Counted from the stretch's first letter, positions 36,246 through 45,218 are shown. The stretch: DNA of 47,119 nt from Candidatus Kuenenia stuttgartensis (GCA_945861465.1 CAMAVB010000025.1:1-47119), one strand, 5' to 3'. Numbers and translations are program-made. The notes: generated by a model not told the origin, from the letters alone.

Positions 36246-36672
36246 TCACGAGTGTGGTTGATCGCCAATTAACTCGACCCGATTGAATTTGAGTCTCGCT
36301 CCACCGGGAACTGATCCCGACGACCTATGTCGGCAGCCTGGACATGTTTGTCGAAGCGTTCCGAGCTGGTGCCATCCGCACCTCGCTCCGAACGGCGAAA
36401 GAGTGGGCCTTGGTTCAGCGGCAGGAACATCTTCGTCAAATTCAAATCGCGTTTGCCGCCCATGCGCCTGAAGTCGTTCTGTTTCAGAGGCTGGCGGGAT
36501 CGACTTCTGAGCCACATCAGCCGCCTGCTTCGCACCAAGCCGGCCCGCTTCATCAAGTTTGCCCAGCCACGCCACCACTCGCTGCCTCGGCCCCGTCGCC
36601 GTGCGATTCCACGAGCGCCCAGTAGGCTGTGCGTCGCCCGTTCTCGTGCTTAAAGTACTGTCGGATAAACAT
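36246..36672 (-). pseudogene. IS1634-like transposase, N-terminal fragment
   Basis: From the ATG at 36672 the minus strand reads MFIRQYFKHENGRRTAYWAL then VES, and after a one-base shift near 36604 continues as TGPRQRVVAWLGKLDEAGRL and GAKQAADVAQ, the usual N-terminus of IS1634-family transposases. Similarity fades beyond VPAAEPR (about 36413), although the frame is open to 36246. Upstream (36673-36822) is leader sequence, and the terminal motif at 36823-36837 follows where the IS end is expected. Confidence 0.72.
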
Positions 36673-36822
36673 AGCCGGGGATGTTATCGCCGGTTTTCAC
36701 ACCCGCCAGATACCGAGTTCTCACTACATCACGTTTCGACTTTCCAAACACGCACGTCTTCAAAAAATCACCTCAAAAACACGGCAATTAATTTTTCAGT
36801 CGAATCGGATTAAGTCACTTCC

Positions 36823-36837
36823 GGGGAAGTCGGGCTA
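36823..36837 (-). repeat. right outer terminal motif of the island
   Basis: Reverse complement of 18869-18883 (ggggaagtcgggcta). It lies 6 bp from the stop codon of the convergent gene at 36844. About 55 bases inward of both motifs the string gtgtttttg recurs, in matching orientation. Confidence 0.7.
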
Positions 36838-36843
36838 AGCAAA

Positions 36844-38721
36844 TCATCGCAAACGAGTCTTCGCTGCAATTTGTTGCTGGTTGGCGATATCCATGCGGGT
36901 GATTTTCCAGTTGCCGTCGCGGGGTTCGATGGTGAAGACGGCGTCGAATCGATTCTGGCGTTCGTGAATGTGGCCCCAGTGTTCTACCGTACCTGCCACG
37001 GTCCAGGTGGAATTGTATTCAAAGCCGGGCCATGGCACTGTCGTGGACGACCGAGTTGTCTGTTTGCCGTTGTCGTATTTGATTGACTGAATTCTGGCAA
37101 CGGCCCCACTTTGTTCCCGCATCTCCAGACTCTGGTGAAGCTGCAGATAGAGTTTCTCCAGCAGAGTGCCGTCGACACTGGTGGCGAGCACATCGTAAAC
37201 GCGATCCTCACTGCCGAAATCCAGCGATCGATAAACACCCTGATGAAGTTTCTGGAAAATTTCCGTCGCATTCTCGTCGCTCAATTCTGCGGGTGGCTGC
37301 CACGGATGGTCAATGGCGAAACCTGCGGAACGCCATCCTGCCATCGCCAGAATCAAAGCGGCACCACTGACCAGCAATCGAACGGAGCTTTTCAGAATCC
37401 TCAGGCTGGTGAACGCAATCCCGAGGCAGACCAGACTGCCGATGGGAATCACCAATTCCGGACGCGGAACAATTGTTGAGGCAACGGATTGGATCGGTTG
37501 CGGCAGCGAATCAGGATCGCACGTCCATGTGAGTACATTATCGATTGCCTTGTTGAACTTTGAGAATTCGAAACGATCGATTCGATCCGGATACGAGATG
37601 ACAACGGACTGAATCTTGTTCATTGTCGAATAGTATTTCTCCCACGTCACTGTCGCGTCATGCACAGCGTCATCGGGTGTTCGATATCGCAGAATGATAC
37701 CGACACGACCACTGGCCAGACTGACTTTCTGCTCCGCCGCCTGTGCGGCAAAGTCGCGCAGATCAAGGCCGTAAAAGTCGATCCGGGAAAACTCCGGTGT
37801 GATTCGGGTGCCATTCATCGTGACCGGATTTTCGTCGCGCAGCCAATCCCGAATCAGAGTCCGAATGAGTTCTTGCTCATCAATCTCAATAAACGAGGGA
37901 TCTCGACTTTTCACTGGCAGAATCGTCTTCAGAGTCGCGAGCGGGATCAGGATTTCATGCCGGATTTCGTTGGGTTCAATGTACACAAACGAATAGACGC
38001 TGCTGTAACTGGTGATTCCAAGTGTTGCGTCGCGTTGTTTGGAAAACCAAGTTTCCCATTCAGCGTCTGAGGCATCATCGGTGATTGCCTGCTCCCAGTC
38101 AAAACGCACCGTCGTCGAAGCTCCCGGCAGCAGTGATTCGGTGTAGTTCAACGCCGTGCCGGATTGATGCACCGTGAGTTTCATTTCGCTGGGAATGATG
38201 AAGTTCTCATCGCTCATGTCCTGCTGAATCGTCAGGAATTCCGGCGGATCCGAAAACGGAAATTCCAGTTCGTACGTGGCCGTATGCAACATCATGTCGG
38301 TGCTGAGGATCCCGTCGGCCGGAATTTCAAACGGCTTGACGTCCGTCACTTCTCCCTTGATCGGTTCGCCTTTGGCGTCTCGCAGAGTGACTCTTTCGAG
38401 CAGAAACGCCCGGTGGTCAGCCAGGCCGCGTTTCAGATCATCGGGAGAAATGCGATCCTGATCGTTCGGTTCCAGTCCCTGAAACAGGATCAGGTCTTCG
38501 GCAAACATCTGAATTCTCACAATCGCTTTTGAACGCGTCACGAAAATGCTGGCTTCCGTCACGGAAATCGGATGTTGTCCCGTGGACTCCGTGACAGTCG
38601 CCGGCGCAGTCGCCGGCAGAAGAAGGGCAGGAATTAGAAAGATCCAGGAGAATAGCACTGCGATACAACTGTTCACGCGAAAGCCCGCCAGAATTAAACT
38701 TCGTGAAGTGGTCGCCGCCAT
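36844..38721 (-). CDS. exported membrane protein of unknown function
   Basis: A 625-aa protein from the ATG at 38721; a TTG at 38748 would add nine residues. The N-terminus is a signal peptide or anchor (SCIAVLFSWIFLIPALLLPA). A large extracytoplasmic beta-rich region follows (ISVTEASIFVTRSKAIVRIQ), then near 425-480 two hydrophobic segments (ELVIPIGSLVCLGIAFTSL, LLVSGAALILAMAGW), then a C-terminal soluble domain with DRVYDVLATSVDGTLLEKLY. I recognise no enzymatic motif. It is third gene of a minus-strand operon, 30 bp after the M50-like gene, so a role linked to that protease or to the SDR protein is plausible. The island ends within 10 bp of its stop. Confidence 0.75.
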   Translation of the reverse strand: MAATTSRSLILAGFRVNSCIAVLFSWIFLIPALLLPATAPATVTESTGQHPISVTEASIFVTRSKAIVRIQMFAEDLILFQGLEPNDQDRISPDDLKRGLADHRAFLLERVTLRDAKGEPIKGEVTDVKPFEIPADGILSTDMMLHTATYELEFPFSDPPEFLTIQQDMSDENFIIPSEMKLTVHQSGTALNYTESLLPGASTTVRFDWEQAITDDASDAEWETWFSKQRDATLGITSYSSVYSFVYIEPNEIRHEILIPLATLKTILPVKSRDPSFIEIDEQELIRTLIRDWLRDENPVTMNGTRITPEFSRIDFYGLDLRDFAAQAAEQKVSLASGRVGIILRYRTPDDAVHDATVTWEKYYSTMNKIQSVVISYPDRIDRFEFSKFNKAIDNVLTWTCDPDSLPQPIQSVASTIVPRPELVIPIGSLVCLGIAFTSLRILKSSVRLLVSGAALILAMAGWRSAGFAIDHPWQPPAELSDENATEIFQKLHQGVYRSLDFGSEDRVYDVLATSVDGTLLEKLYLQLHQSLEMREQSGAVARIQSIKYDNGKQTTRSSTTVPWPGFEYNSTWTVAGTVEHWGHIHERQNRFDAVFTIEPRDGNWKITRMDIANQQQIAAKTRLR

Positions 38722-38751
38722 TGTCGTCCGTTTCTGGCAGGAACGCAAATT

Positions 38752-39324
38752 TCAGGCATGACCAAACGACAATTCCAATACGACAATCGCGATCAGCAGG
38801 ATCGCCGTCAGTCTTGGCGCTGCAGGATCAATTGACTTAGCACGGGAGCCGAAGCCAAAGTCCGCCCCGGTGCCGTGCCAGACCAGGATGCCTGTGGGCA
38901 CTGTGAGCAGCCCAAATCCCCATAGGATCGGCGGAGATATGCCGAGTCGCAGCAATTCGCCCGCATCACCAATTCCGTCGAATGAACCGAACCCGATGTA
39001 GGCCCCATTGGCGATCAGGCAGAATCCAGCAAAGAAACGTATCAGGAAGGCGAAGCGCGCATACAGCATTCGGCAGATCCCCCAAAGAATCAGCGGGACC
39101 GCACAGCCCAGAATCGGACCACCCCAGCAGACAATGAGCGGCTGCGGATTTGGCATGACATCGGTTCGTGAAATTGCCAGGGGATGCAGGACCACGGACG
39201 TCACCCGACCATTCGTGAGCTGTGCGCAAAGAAAATGGCCGCCCTCATGGACGGCCATCATTGAAAGCCAGCAAAGTGGAAGTAACGTCGCGATCAGCAG
39301 GAACTGATCGGTTCGTCGAATCAT
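38752..39324 (-). CDS. M50-like integral membrane metalloprotease
   Basis: A 190-aa protein with about five membrane segments. The first segment (FLLIATLLPLCWLSMMAV) runs into the zinc motif HEGGH (residues 26-30, H-E-x-x-H), followed by FLCAQLTNGRVTSVVLHPLA and then CWGGPILGCAVPLILWG, the G-P-x-x-G turn of M50-like families. The second half has FCLIANGAYIGFGSFDGIGD, with an Asp near the place of the third zinc ligand. It could act in intramembrane cleavage or be a non-proteolytic relative. The ATG overlaps the TGA of the upstream SDR gene (ATGA), showing translational coupling. Confidence 0.75.
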   Translation of the reverse strand: MIRRTDQFLLIATLLPLCWLSMMAVHEGGHFLCAQLTNGRVTSVVLHPLAISRTDVMPNPQPLIVCWGGPILGCAVPLILWGICRMLYARFAFLIRFFAGFCLIANGAYIGFGSFDGIGDAGELLRLGISPPILWGFGLLTVPTGILVWHGTGADFGFGSRAKSIDPAAPRLTAILLIAIVVLELSFGHA

Positions 39325-40802
39325 ACCCGCGATCCGACTGAATCCGGCTGCAACGCACCCAGCAACATGTCGCTCAGAGCTTCGGAGGACATACCCTCCG
39401 GCAGATCCCAGTCCGCGTCTGCAAGACTCTTGACTGTGCCAGACTGGACCATCTCAGCAATTTCTGCAGTCGACACGTGCAGTACTGGACACCTGTCGTC
39501 ACGCAAACCGCGAACCACGGAATGGATGCCGGCGCGGGACACGACCGCAGTCAATTGACAACCACCCGGACCGCTCACATCAAGGCCGATCGACTGTGCG
39601 CCGTTTTCAGAAGTACAAGACGATAAAGCAGACAATTGATCTTCGACCCAGAATGAGACTGCCTCCGTTTCTGATTTGCGTTTGCCCCAGCGGTCTGCAT
39701 TCCCGTATTCGATATAACGACTCATCACGGTACGGTCGAAATCCGGACAGACAATGTCGCTTGTAAATCGATTTAGATTTGTCAGATCGAAGACATTGTC
39801 GCTCCTTTCGTACGGAGCGTATGTCTCAGCGTTCTCCCAGTACATTCTTTCGAACATCCATTGATCTTCGTTTTCATCCCGGCTCGCAGCTGCCGGTTCA
39901 ATCTCACCGTGACCGCAGAACGTAGCGCCAGTCGCATTGAAACAGTCGCCACAGTAATCAATGATCTCACGCGAGGTGATTGGATGCTCGGGCGCGATAT
40001 GGTAAGTCAGGTCGCGAGCCTCCGGAGTTTCGAACAACCTGCACATGACGGCAGAGACCCACTCGACAGGAATGATGTTCCGTCGTTCGTCCCCCGTCAT
40101 CCGCATGCGGATCGGAGTGTGACGTTTTCCGTCTGGACCCACCGGCAGTGTCGGGATCATCAATGCCATCAGTCGCAGATATAAGTAGATTCCATGATAG
40201 GTGTTGGTGTAGCCAGTGCTTGAATCACCGGCAATGACCGCCGGACGATAGACAGTAACATGGTCCGCAAAGTCAACCGCTCGCACGAGCGATTCTGCCA
40301 TGAACTTGCTTTCTTCATAGTCATTGCGAAACGTCTGACCAACATCCAGACTGCTCTCCATCACGGGGCAGTCCTGGTAGCCGGCTACGTAGGCCGTGGA
40401 CACATAGTGAATGTCGTGAATCTCCAGATCACGGCACAAATTGATCATGTTCTGCGTGCCGTTCAGATTTGTACGCCATGGCTCAGCGGCGCGGTCTTTG
40501 CCATAGAATTCCAGAATGGCGGCGCTGTGAATGATGGCATTGCAGCTCTGCCTGACCCATTCGGTGTCTTCAGCAGAAAGCCCGAAACCGGCTTCAGTAA
40601 TGTCACCGGAAAGCACGACTGGTCTGGGCAATTGACGGCCCAGTTCACGCTCCCAGTGCTGCATGATTTCTTCCATGCGTTCGCGTGGCGATTGGCGGCG
40701 CGATGGCCTGACGATAACAGCCAGCTGATGACCATTCAGAAGCAGGTCGCGAACCAGATATCGTCCCACCAGTCCAGTGGCACCCGTCAGCAACGTATAC
40801 AA
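39321..40802 (-). CDS. SDR-family NAD(P)-binding protein, thioester-reductase/male-sterility type
   Basis: A 493-aa extended short-chain dehydrogenase. TGATGLVGRYLVRDLL (residues 7-22) is the nucleotide-binding loop, HSAAILEF and YVSTAYVAGY are core strands, and YEESKFMAE is the Y-x-x-x-K catalytic motif; the TAYVAG/GDSSTGYTN pattern fits NAD_binding_4 (fatty-acyl or thioester reductase-like). The C-terminal ~130 residues form an extra unrecognised domain. No phosphopantetheine carrier domain is attached. The start is TTG at 40802 with AGGAG six bases upstream; no ATG lies near. First gene of the three-gene minus-strand operon. Confidence 0.82.
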   Translation of the reverse strand: MYTLLTGATGLVGRYLVRDLLLNGHQLAVIVRPSRRQSPRERMEEIMQHWERELGRQLPRPVVLSGDITEAGFGLSAEDTEWVRQSCNAIIHSAAILEFYGKDRAAEPWRTNLNGTQNMINLCRDLEIHDIHYVSTAYVAGYQDCPVMESSLDVGQTFRNDYEESKFMAESLVRAVDFADHVTVYRPAVIAGDSSTGYTNTYHGIYLYLRLMALMIPTLPVGPDGKRHTPIRMRMTGDERRNIIPVEWVSAVMCRLFETPEARDLTYHIAPEHPITSREIIDYCGDCFNATGATFCGHGEIEPAAASRDENEDQWMFERMYWENAETYAPYERSDNVFDLTNLNRFTSDIVCPDFDRTVMSRYIEYGNADRWGKRKSETEAVSFWVEDQLSALSSCTSENGAQSIGLDVSGPGGCQLTAVVSRAGIHSVVRGLRDDRCPVLHVSTAEIAEMVQSGTVKSLADADWDLPEGMSSEALSDMLLGALQPDSVGSRV

Positions 40803-41636
40803 TCGTCTCTCCTGGAAAAATCAAAAGTTGCAGTCCATGAATGAGATGCGTCATGTTGGGAGATGCTCCAACAAGACGTAAACCTTTCAGATCCCAGCAT
40901 ATTTAACCATGAAAAAGTCTGATTCGGAAGTGAATTGTGGTCAACACACCGCATTCAACGTGAATCAGCACCACGCGCAGCATTCAAACGCTTAAAAGAG
41001 TCCATTTTTCGCAAGCCGAGCAGCTTACCTTGAAGTCCATGCCATCCCAAACATCGTTTGTTGATTTGTATCTGTGTTCTCGAAAAAATTCGATTGGCGT
41101 GGATCGCATCTGATCCAGGGTTTCATTCGCAAGTTATTGTCAGTATCTGGTTTATGAAAAACTGATTCGCCACGATCGTTGGACTTCGGCAGCAATTGCC
41201 GGAAGTCGATGCGTGGGTTTTCGGAAATACAGCTGGTAGTAGTTGAGTCTCAAATTGAGAATTCCCAATGGTTTTCTGATGGATACTCCGAATCGTGGAA
41301 CAGCCGTCGGCATGTGATTTTTCGAATCTGGTTCGGTAGATCCTGGCCAACCCGCAGGACTGAACGATGCCTAACCGCCAGATCGCGAGCTTCAGGAACA
41401 TTTTCCTGACGGAAGAATTCAGTGGGCTTCGCGGCTTGTCGCGCGCACACTATACCTCGCTCGGTCGGAAGTGACCCGAACCCGAAGCGCCGGCGACGGC
41501 TGCAAATTCAAATCCTCGCTGACGCTTTGGGTTACGAATCCAGTGGCCGCAAGAGTCTCATTTCTGTCCGCGTGTCGATTAACTCGCGGGATTTCTGCAC
41601 AACCTGGAACTCGTTCCCTTGAGGCACCATTCTTCT
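40803..41636. other. 834-bp gene-free divergent intergenic region
   Basis: It separates two divergent operons and must hold both promoters, but I cannot place them with confidence. Small open frames exist on both strands without domain-like sequence. The only clear structure is the hairpin at 41479-41533. Confidence 0.6.
41479..41533. repeat. imperfect palindromic repeat
   Basis: Arms aacccgaagcgccggcga (from 41479) and cgctgacgctttgggtt (to 41533) pair with a few mismatches. Such AACCCGAAGCG...CGCTTTGGGTT units resemble dispersed repeats I associate with planctomycete intergenic DNA. Confidence 0.65.
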
Positions 41637-42545
41637 ATGCCATCTTTCTCCGGCGTGATTCCCCCCGTCGTTTCTCCGATGTTGGTCCCTGATCAGATTG
41701 ACGGTCCAGCCGTCGGTCGAATTGTCCAACATCTGATTTCCGGTGGAGTGTCTGGACTCTTTGTGCTCGGAACGACGGGAGAGGGGCCATCATTGACCTA
41801 CCAGATGCGCTACGACATGGTGGAACTCACATGCGAAGCCGCTGCCGGGCGAGTCCCCATATTTGTGGGTGTCACCGACACATGTCTGGCGGAATCGATT
41901 GCACTGGCCGAACACGCAGCACGTTGCCAGGCGGCAGCAATCGTGGCTGCCGCTCCGTTTTATTTCGGTGTTTCTCAGCAGGAATTGGAAACATGGTTTG
42001 CATCACTTGCCACGGCATCTCCCCTGCCCCTGATGCTCTACAATATGCCATCCTGCGTCGGTGTTGTGCTTGATCCCGGCATGGTGGATTCACTATCGCA
42101 TCATCCAAATATCATTGGGATTAAAGACAGCGGCGGCGATATGGCATACTTCGAGAATCTTTGCGAACGGCATCGTCATCGCAACGATTTTGTGATTTTC
42201 ATGGGCCCGGAAGAACGCCTGGCGACCGCTGTTGCCCTGGGTGCCGCAGGTGGGGTTTGCGGCGGAGCGAACTTGTTTCCGCATGTTTACACTTCGCTTT
42301 ACAAAGCAGCGACACGTGGCGATCATACAGCGATCGCGGAAGGAGAATTACTGATTCGCCGAGTTTTTGAAACTGTGTATTATGACGATGATGGTCAGAT
42401 GAAACTGATCCCGGGACTGAAAATGGCAATGCACGAAATCGGATTATGTCGCCCTGTTGTCGCTCCGCCTTTGTCGCCTGTGACGGAGCAGCATGCGTCC
42501 CGAATTCGCTCAGCGCTACCCCTTTTAACTGAATCATCTCGATGA
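41637..42545 (+). CDS. dihydrodipicolinate synthase/N-acetylneuraminate lyase family protein
   Basis: A 302-aa class I aldolase of the DapA/NanA family. The fold markers are VVSPM at the N-terminus, the substrate loop LGTTGEGPSL at about 43-52, the YNMPS tyrosine motif at about 134-138 and the Schiff-base lysine in IIGIKDSGGD at about 159-168. True DapA cannot be separated from the keto-acid lyases of the same family by eye; the operon holds no lysine gene, so a sugar-acid lyase is equally possible. I chose the ATG at 41637; a TTG 18 nt earlier is unlikely. First gene of a five-gene operon. Confidence 0.9.
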   Translation: MPSFSGVIPPVVSPMLVPDQIDGPAVGRIVQHLISGGVSGLFVLGTTGEGPSLTYQMRYDMVELTCEAAAGRVPIFVGVTDTCLAESIALAEHAARCQAAAIVAAAPFYFGVSQQELETWFASLATASPLPLMLYNMPSCVGVVLDPGMVDSLSHHPNIIGIKDSGGDMAYFENLCERHRHRNDFVIFMGPEERLATAVALGAAGGVCGGANLFPHVYTSLYKAATRGDHTAIAEGELLIRRVFETVYYDDDGQMKLIPGLKMAMHEIGLCRPVVAPPLSPVTEQHASRIRSALPLLTESSR

Positions 42546-42558
42546 GGGCTTTTGCTTG

Positions 42559-43686
42559 ATGAGTCGTTTTCGCTTTTTCGTGACACCGGCATTGTGGTGC
42601 TGCCTGGCGTGGAATTCGTCGGAAGTCTATGGGCAACGTGCAGGATCCAATTTCGATGCGCAGGATCCACGCATCGGCAAACAAGTGATTGTCACACAGG
42701 AAAAGGCGAAGTTACGGACGCCTGTGGCCACGGTTTGGGAGAGCTACGTTGGTGAAGTTTTCACGATCTCGCTGACAAACGGCGAATGGCTGTGGATTGC
42801 AGAGAAGGGCGGCTGGCTATGGGAAAAAGAAGCAATTCCGTTTGATACCGCTCTCGAAACGTACACGCAACGCATTGATCAACAGAAGACCGCAGAAAAT
42901 TATCATTTGCGGGGTGTCGCCTATCTCGCCCACAAGCAGTATGACAAGGCAGTTGAAGATTTTGATGAGAGTTTGCGGAAGCAACCTCGAAATGCCGGGG
43001 CAATGAATAACCGCGGACAGGCGAGTTATCTAAAGGGCGATTACAATGCCGCGATTCTGGATTTCACCCGTGCGATTGCGATTGAAGCAAAAAACCCTCT
43101 GGTGTTGAACAACCGGGCGTTGGCCTTTATCGCGATTAATGATCACGATAATGCACTGAAGGACCTGCAAGCTGCGTTGAATCTGGTTCCGCAATATCCG
43201 GAAGCATTAAACAATCGGGGCGTCGTGCATCAGGAACTTAAGAAGCTGGACGAGGCCGTTGCGGATTTTACCGAGGCCCTGAAGATTTACCCGCAGTACA
43301 TTGATGCGTTGGAAAATCGAGCGTTTGCATATGTCGAGAAGACCGAATATTCAAAAGCTATTACAGATCTTGAGTCTGCAATCCAGTTGAGCCCTGATTC
43401 ATACCGGGCGGTCAACGATCTGGCATGGTTGCTGGCGACAGCGTCGGACGACTCGATCCGTAACAAAGAACGCGCATTGACGCTGGCAAAACAGGCGTGT
43501 GCCATGACTGAATACAAGCAATGGAATGCACTTGATACGCTGGCAGTGGCGTTGGCCGAAAACGGCAATTTTACAGAAGCGAAGGAATGGCTCGGAACTG
43601 CGCTGACGCTGGCTCCGGACGAGGAAAAAAAACGCCTTCAAGGTCATCTGGACCTGGTGATCGCCTTGAAAACTGTGCGGGATTAG
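42559..43686 (+). CDS. exported TPR protein with SH3-like segment
   Basis: A 375-aa protein. A signal peptide (FRFFVTPALWCCLAWNSSEV then YGQ) is followed by an SH3-like stretch (WESYVGEVFTISLTNGEWLW) and by at least five well-kept tetratricopeptide repeats from about 110 to 350, such as NYHLRGVAYLAHKQYDKAVE and DALENRAFAYVEKTEYSKAI. It probably serves as a periplasmic scaffold. It begins 13 bp after the aldolase gene and ends 4 bp before the next gene, so it is part of the operon. ATG at 42559; a TTG immediately before it is less likely. Confidence 0.85.
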   Translation: MSRFRFFVTPALWCCLAWNSSEVYGQRAGSNFDAQDPRIGKQVIVTQEKAKLRTPVATVWESYVGEVFTISLTNGEWLWIAEKGGWLWEKEAIPFDTALETYTQRIDQQKTAENYHLRGVAYLAHKQYDKAVEDFDESLRKQPRNAGAMNNRGQASYLKGDYNAAILDFTRAIAIEAKNPLVLNNRALAFIAINDHDNALKDLQAALNLVPQYPEALNNRGVVHQELKKLDEAVADFTEALKIYPQYIDALENRAFAYVEKTEYSKAITDLESAIQLSPDSYRAVNDLAWLLATASDDSIRNKERALTLAKQACAMTEYKQWNALDTLAVALAENGNFTEAKEWLGTALTLAPDEEKKRLQGHLDLVIALKTVRD

Positions 43687-43690
43687 AAAC

Positions 43691-44149
43691 ATGCCGGAAT
43701 CTGTTTCTTCGTCAATTATCGAGTGTTCCGCTGTTCAGTTGCGAGCATTTCTCGGACGGACGGCAAACCTGCCACAGATCAGTGATCCGGATCTGGAACT
43801 GGAGATTCTTGCGGCGCCTGAGATTGTTACGCTGGGGCGTCGGATCGAGTTCCGTATTACAGCGTACGGATTCAAACAGCGGGCGACTCACGAATATGTG
43901 AATGTCGAAGACATGCAGATCATCGAAGACCAGGTGGAAGGTCCGCTGCGTGCATGGAAACATGCCCAGCAGATCGAAATCATCACTGCCAGTCAGTGCC
44001 GGCTGACTGATCGGGTCGAATTTGTGCCGCCAGGCGGTATGCTGGGCTATATGCTGACCGAAGCCAAAGTCCTGACCTCGATTCAGGATGGAATGCAGAT
44101 TCGTTACGATGCACTGAATGAGATTATCCGCAGCGGGAATATGTCATGA
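43691..44149 (+). CDS. SRPBCC (START-like) family protein
   Basis: A 152-aa single-domain protein with the helix-grip pattern of SRPBCC/polyketide cyclase-like ligand binders: LELEILAAPEIVTLGRRIEF, MQIIEDQVEGPLRAWKH, LTDRVEFVPPGGMLGYML and a C-terminal helix IRYDALNEII. The ligand is unknown and there is no signal peptide. Its stop overlaps the next ATG by four bases (ATGA). Confidence 0.75.
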   Translation: MPESVSSSIIECSAVQLRAFLGRTANLPQISDPDLELEILAAPEIVTLGRRIEFRITAYGFKQRATHEYVNVEDMQIIEDQVEGPLRAWKHAQQIEIITASQCRLTDRVEFVPPGGMLGYMLTEAKVLTSIQDGMQIRYDALNEIIRSGNMS

Positions 44150-44535
44150 CCGAACTGCCGCTCCCACGCCCACGGGCTCCACGGCAGCCTGAAGCTCAAC
44201 CACCAACTGTCGCCATCGCGCTGTTCGTGTTTTTTGTCCTGGCCGCAGCTTTTACAGGATTAGCGGCCGTGGTGATCCCCGGTGTGCTGCTGATGGTGCT
44301 GGCCGGTTTTGGAATGCTCCTGTTTTTCGTACTCCAGTACTTTCTGTGGGCCAGGTGGCTGTATCCTATTGTCATGCAGAAGGAAGCTGTTTCGCCCTTT
44401 TCTTGTCGCCCAATCCTGGCGTGGATCTTCGGGTTCGGGTATCCAATTTTCACGAAGACCGAAGCTGCTTCCCCGCCAGACGAGGCACTCCCGCCGGACA
44501 ATATGCCGACAAAACAACCTGAGTCTGATCCATGA
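44146..44535 (+). CDS. small two-span membrane protein
   Basis: A 129-aa protein with a Pro-rich cytoplasmic start (RPRAPRQPEAQPP), two adjacent hydrophobic segments (IALFVFFVLAAAFTGLAAV and VLLMVLAGFGMLLFFVLQYF) and a Pro/Glu-rich tail. I recognise no family. It is coupled by ATGA overlaps to both neighbours, so it is probably produced in fixed proportion with them. Confidence 0.7.
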   Translation: MTELPLPRPRAPRQPEAQPPTVAIALFVFFVLAAAFTGLAAVVIPGVLLMVLAGFGMLLFFVLQYFLWARWLYPIVMQKEAVSPFSCRPILAWIFGFGYPIFTKTEAASPPDEALPPDNMPTKQPESDP

Positions 44536-45176
44536 TTGTACCACCATCCTTCCTGTTTCAGTATCAATTGTCCGTACTGCGGATCGATGACCTGCCGAGA
44601 AAAAAAGGTGGGCGGTTGCAACTCCCGGATGCCGCTCGAGTCTTCGTACCTGCTACGATGAATGAAGGGGCAGCGGGCTTTGATTTACGGCTTGCCTGGA
44701 ATCCTGATGGCATGGGAATCGAATTGATTGTGCATAACAAGAAAGTGGAAATTTCCGGGCGGCGACACGACCTGAAGCATTCCGATCACGTGTTAGTTTT
44801 CATTGATACCCGACACACTGCCAACGTCCATCGCGCGACTCAATTTTGTACGGCGTTGCAGATTCTGCCTTCAGACGAAGCGGCTCATGACCAGCCGACC
44901 GTCCTGTTGATTGACATTGCTCAGCAGCGCGGCACGCATCGCGAGCAGGATGCGAATGGTGTCGTGATTGCCGTCGAATCGATCAGCGGTGGCTATCGCA
45001 TGGAACTTTGGATTCCAGCCGAGGAGCTGCCAGGATTCGCGGAAGTACCCGAGATCGGCCACCTGGGGTTCTACATCGTCGTGGAAGACACAGAACTGGG
45101 CCAGTTGCCGCTGAGCATCGGCGGTGATTTTCCGATCGCGCATGACCCGTCAACCTGGCTGAAACTGATTCTCTGA
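44532..45176 (+). CDS. CBM9-like/DOMON-like protein
   Basis: A 214-aa beta-rich protein. FDLRLAWNPDGMGIELIVHN, DHVLVFIDTRHTANVHRATQ and YRMELWIPAEELPGF match the core strands of family 9 carbohydrate-binding-like domains, with the conserved D-x-R and W-I-P positions. No signal peptide is visible, which is odd for a sugar binder and suggests a different ligand or location. Last gene of the operon, overlapping the previous one by four bases. Confidence 0.7.
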   Translation: MIVPPSFLFQYQLSVLRIDDLPRKKGGRLQLPDAARVFVPATMNEGAAGFDLRLAWNPDGMGIELIVHNKKVEISGRRHDLKHSDHVLVFIDTRHTANVHRATQFCTALQILPSDEAAHDQPTVLLIDIAQQRGTHREQDANGVVIAVESISGGYRMELWIPAEELPGFAEVPEIGHLGFYIVVEDTELGQLPLSIGGDFPIAHDPSTWLKLIL

Positions 45177-45218
45177 CACGTACTGGCAAAGCTTAGGACT
45201 GGCACAGAAATAAGTGGG

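Larger units (their letters stand above)
18869..36838. mobile_element. ~18-kb Tc-toxin-like island inside a split IS1634-like element
   Basis: The segment is bounded by an inverted 15-bp motif. Just inside each edge lies part of one IS1634-like transposase on the minus strand: the C-terminus at the left (18936-19190) and the N-terminus at the right (36246-36672). Everything between (an IS1380-like remnant, the giant TcA-like gene in two frames, a 532-aa partner) is therefore within, or assembled between, the ends of such an element. It separates two convergent chromosomal genes: fae, ending at 18777, and a membrane-protein gene, ending at 36844. I see no clear target-site duplication. The toxin gene is visibly richer in GCG/CGC/GAC-type codons than its surroundings. 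Confidence 0.65.

Noticed and set aside
36344..36625. 93-codon plus-strand frame starting MFVEAFRAGAIRTSL
   Set aside because: It looked protein-like at first, but it is antisense to the IS1634-like transposase N-terminus, which explains the sequence better.
40803..41636. tRNA, riboswitch or CRISPR in the large divergent gap
   Set aside because: I found no cloverleaf, no T-loop consensus, no regularly spaced repeats and no known riboswitch core; only one hairpin stands out.
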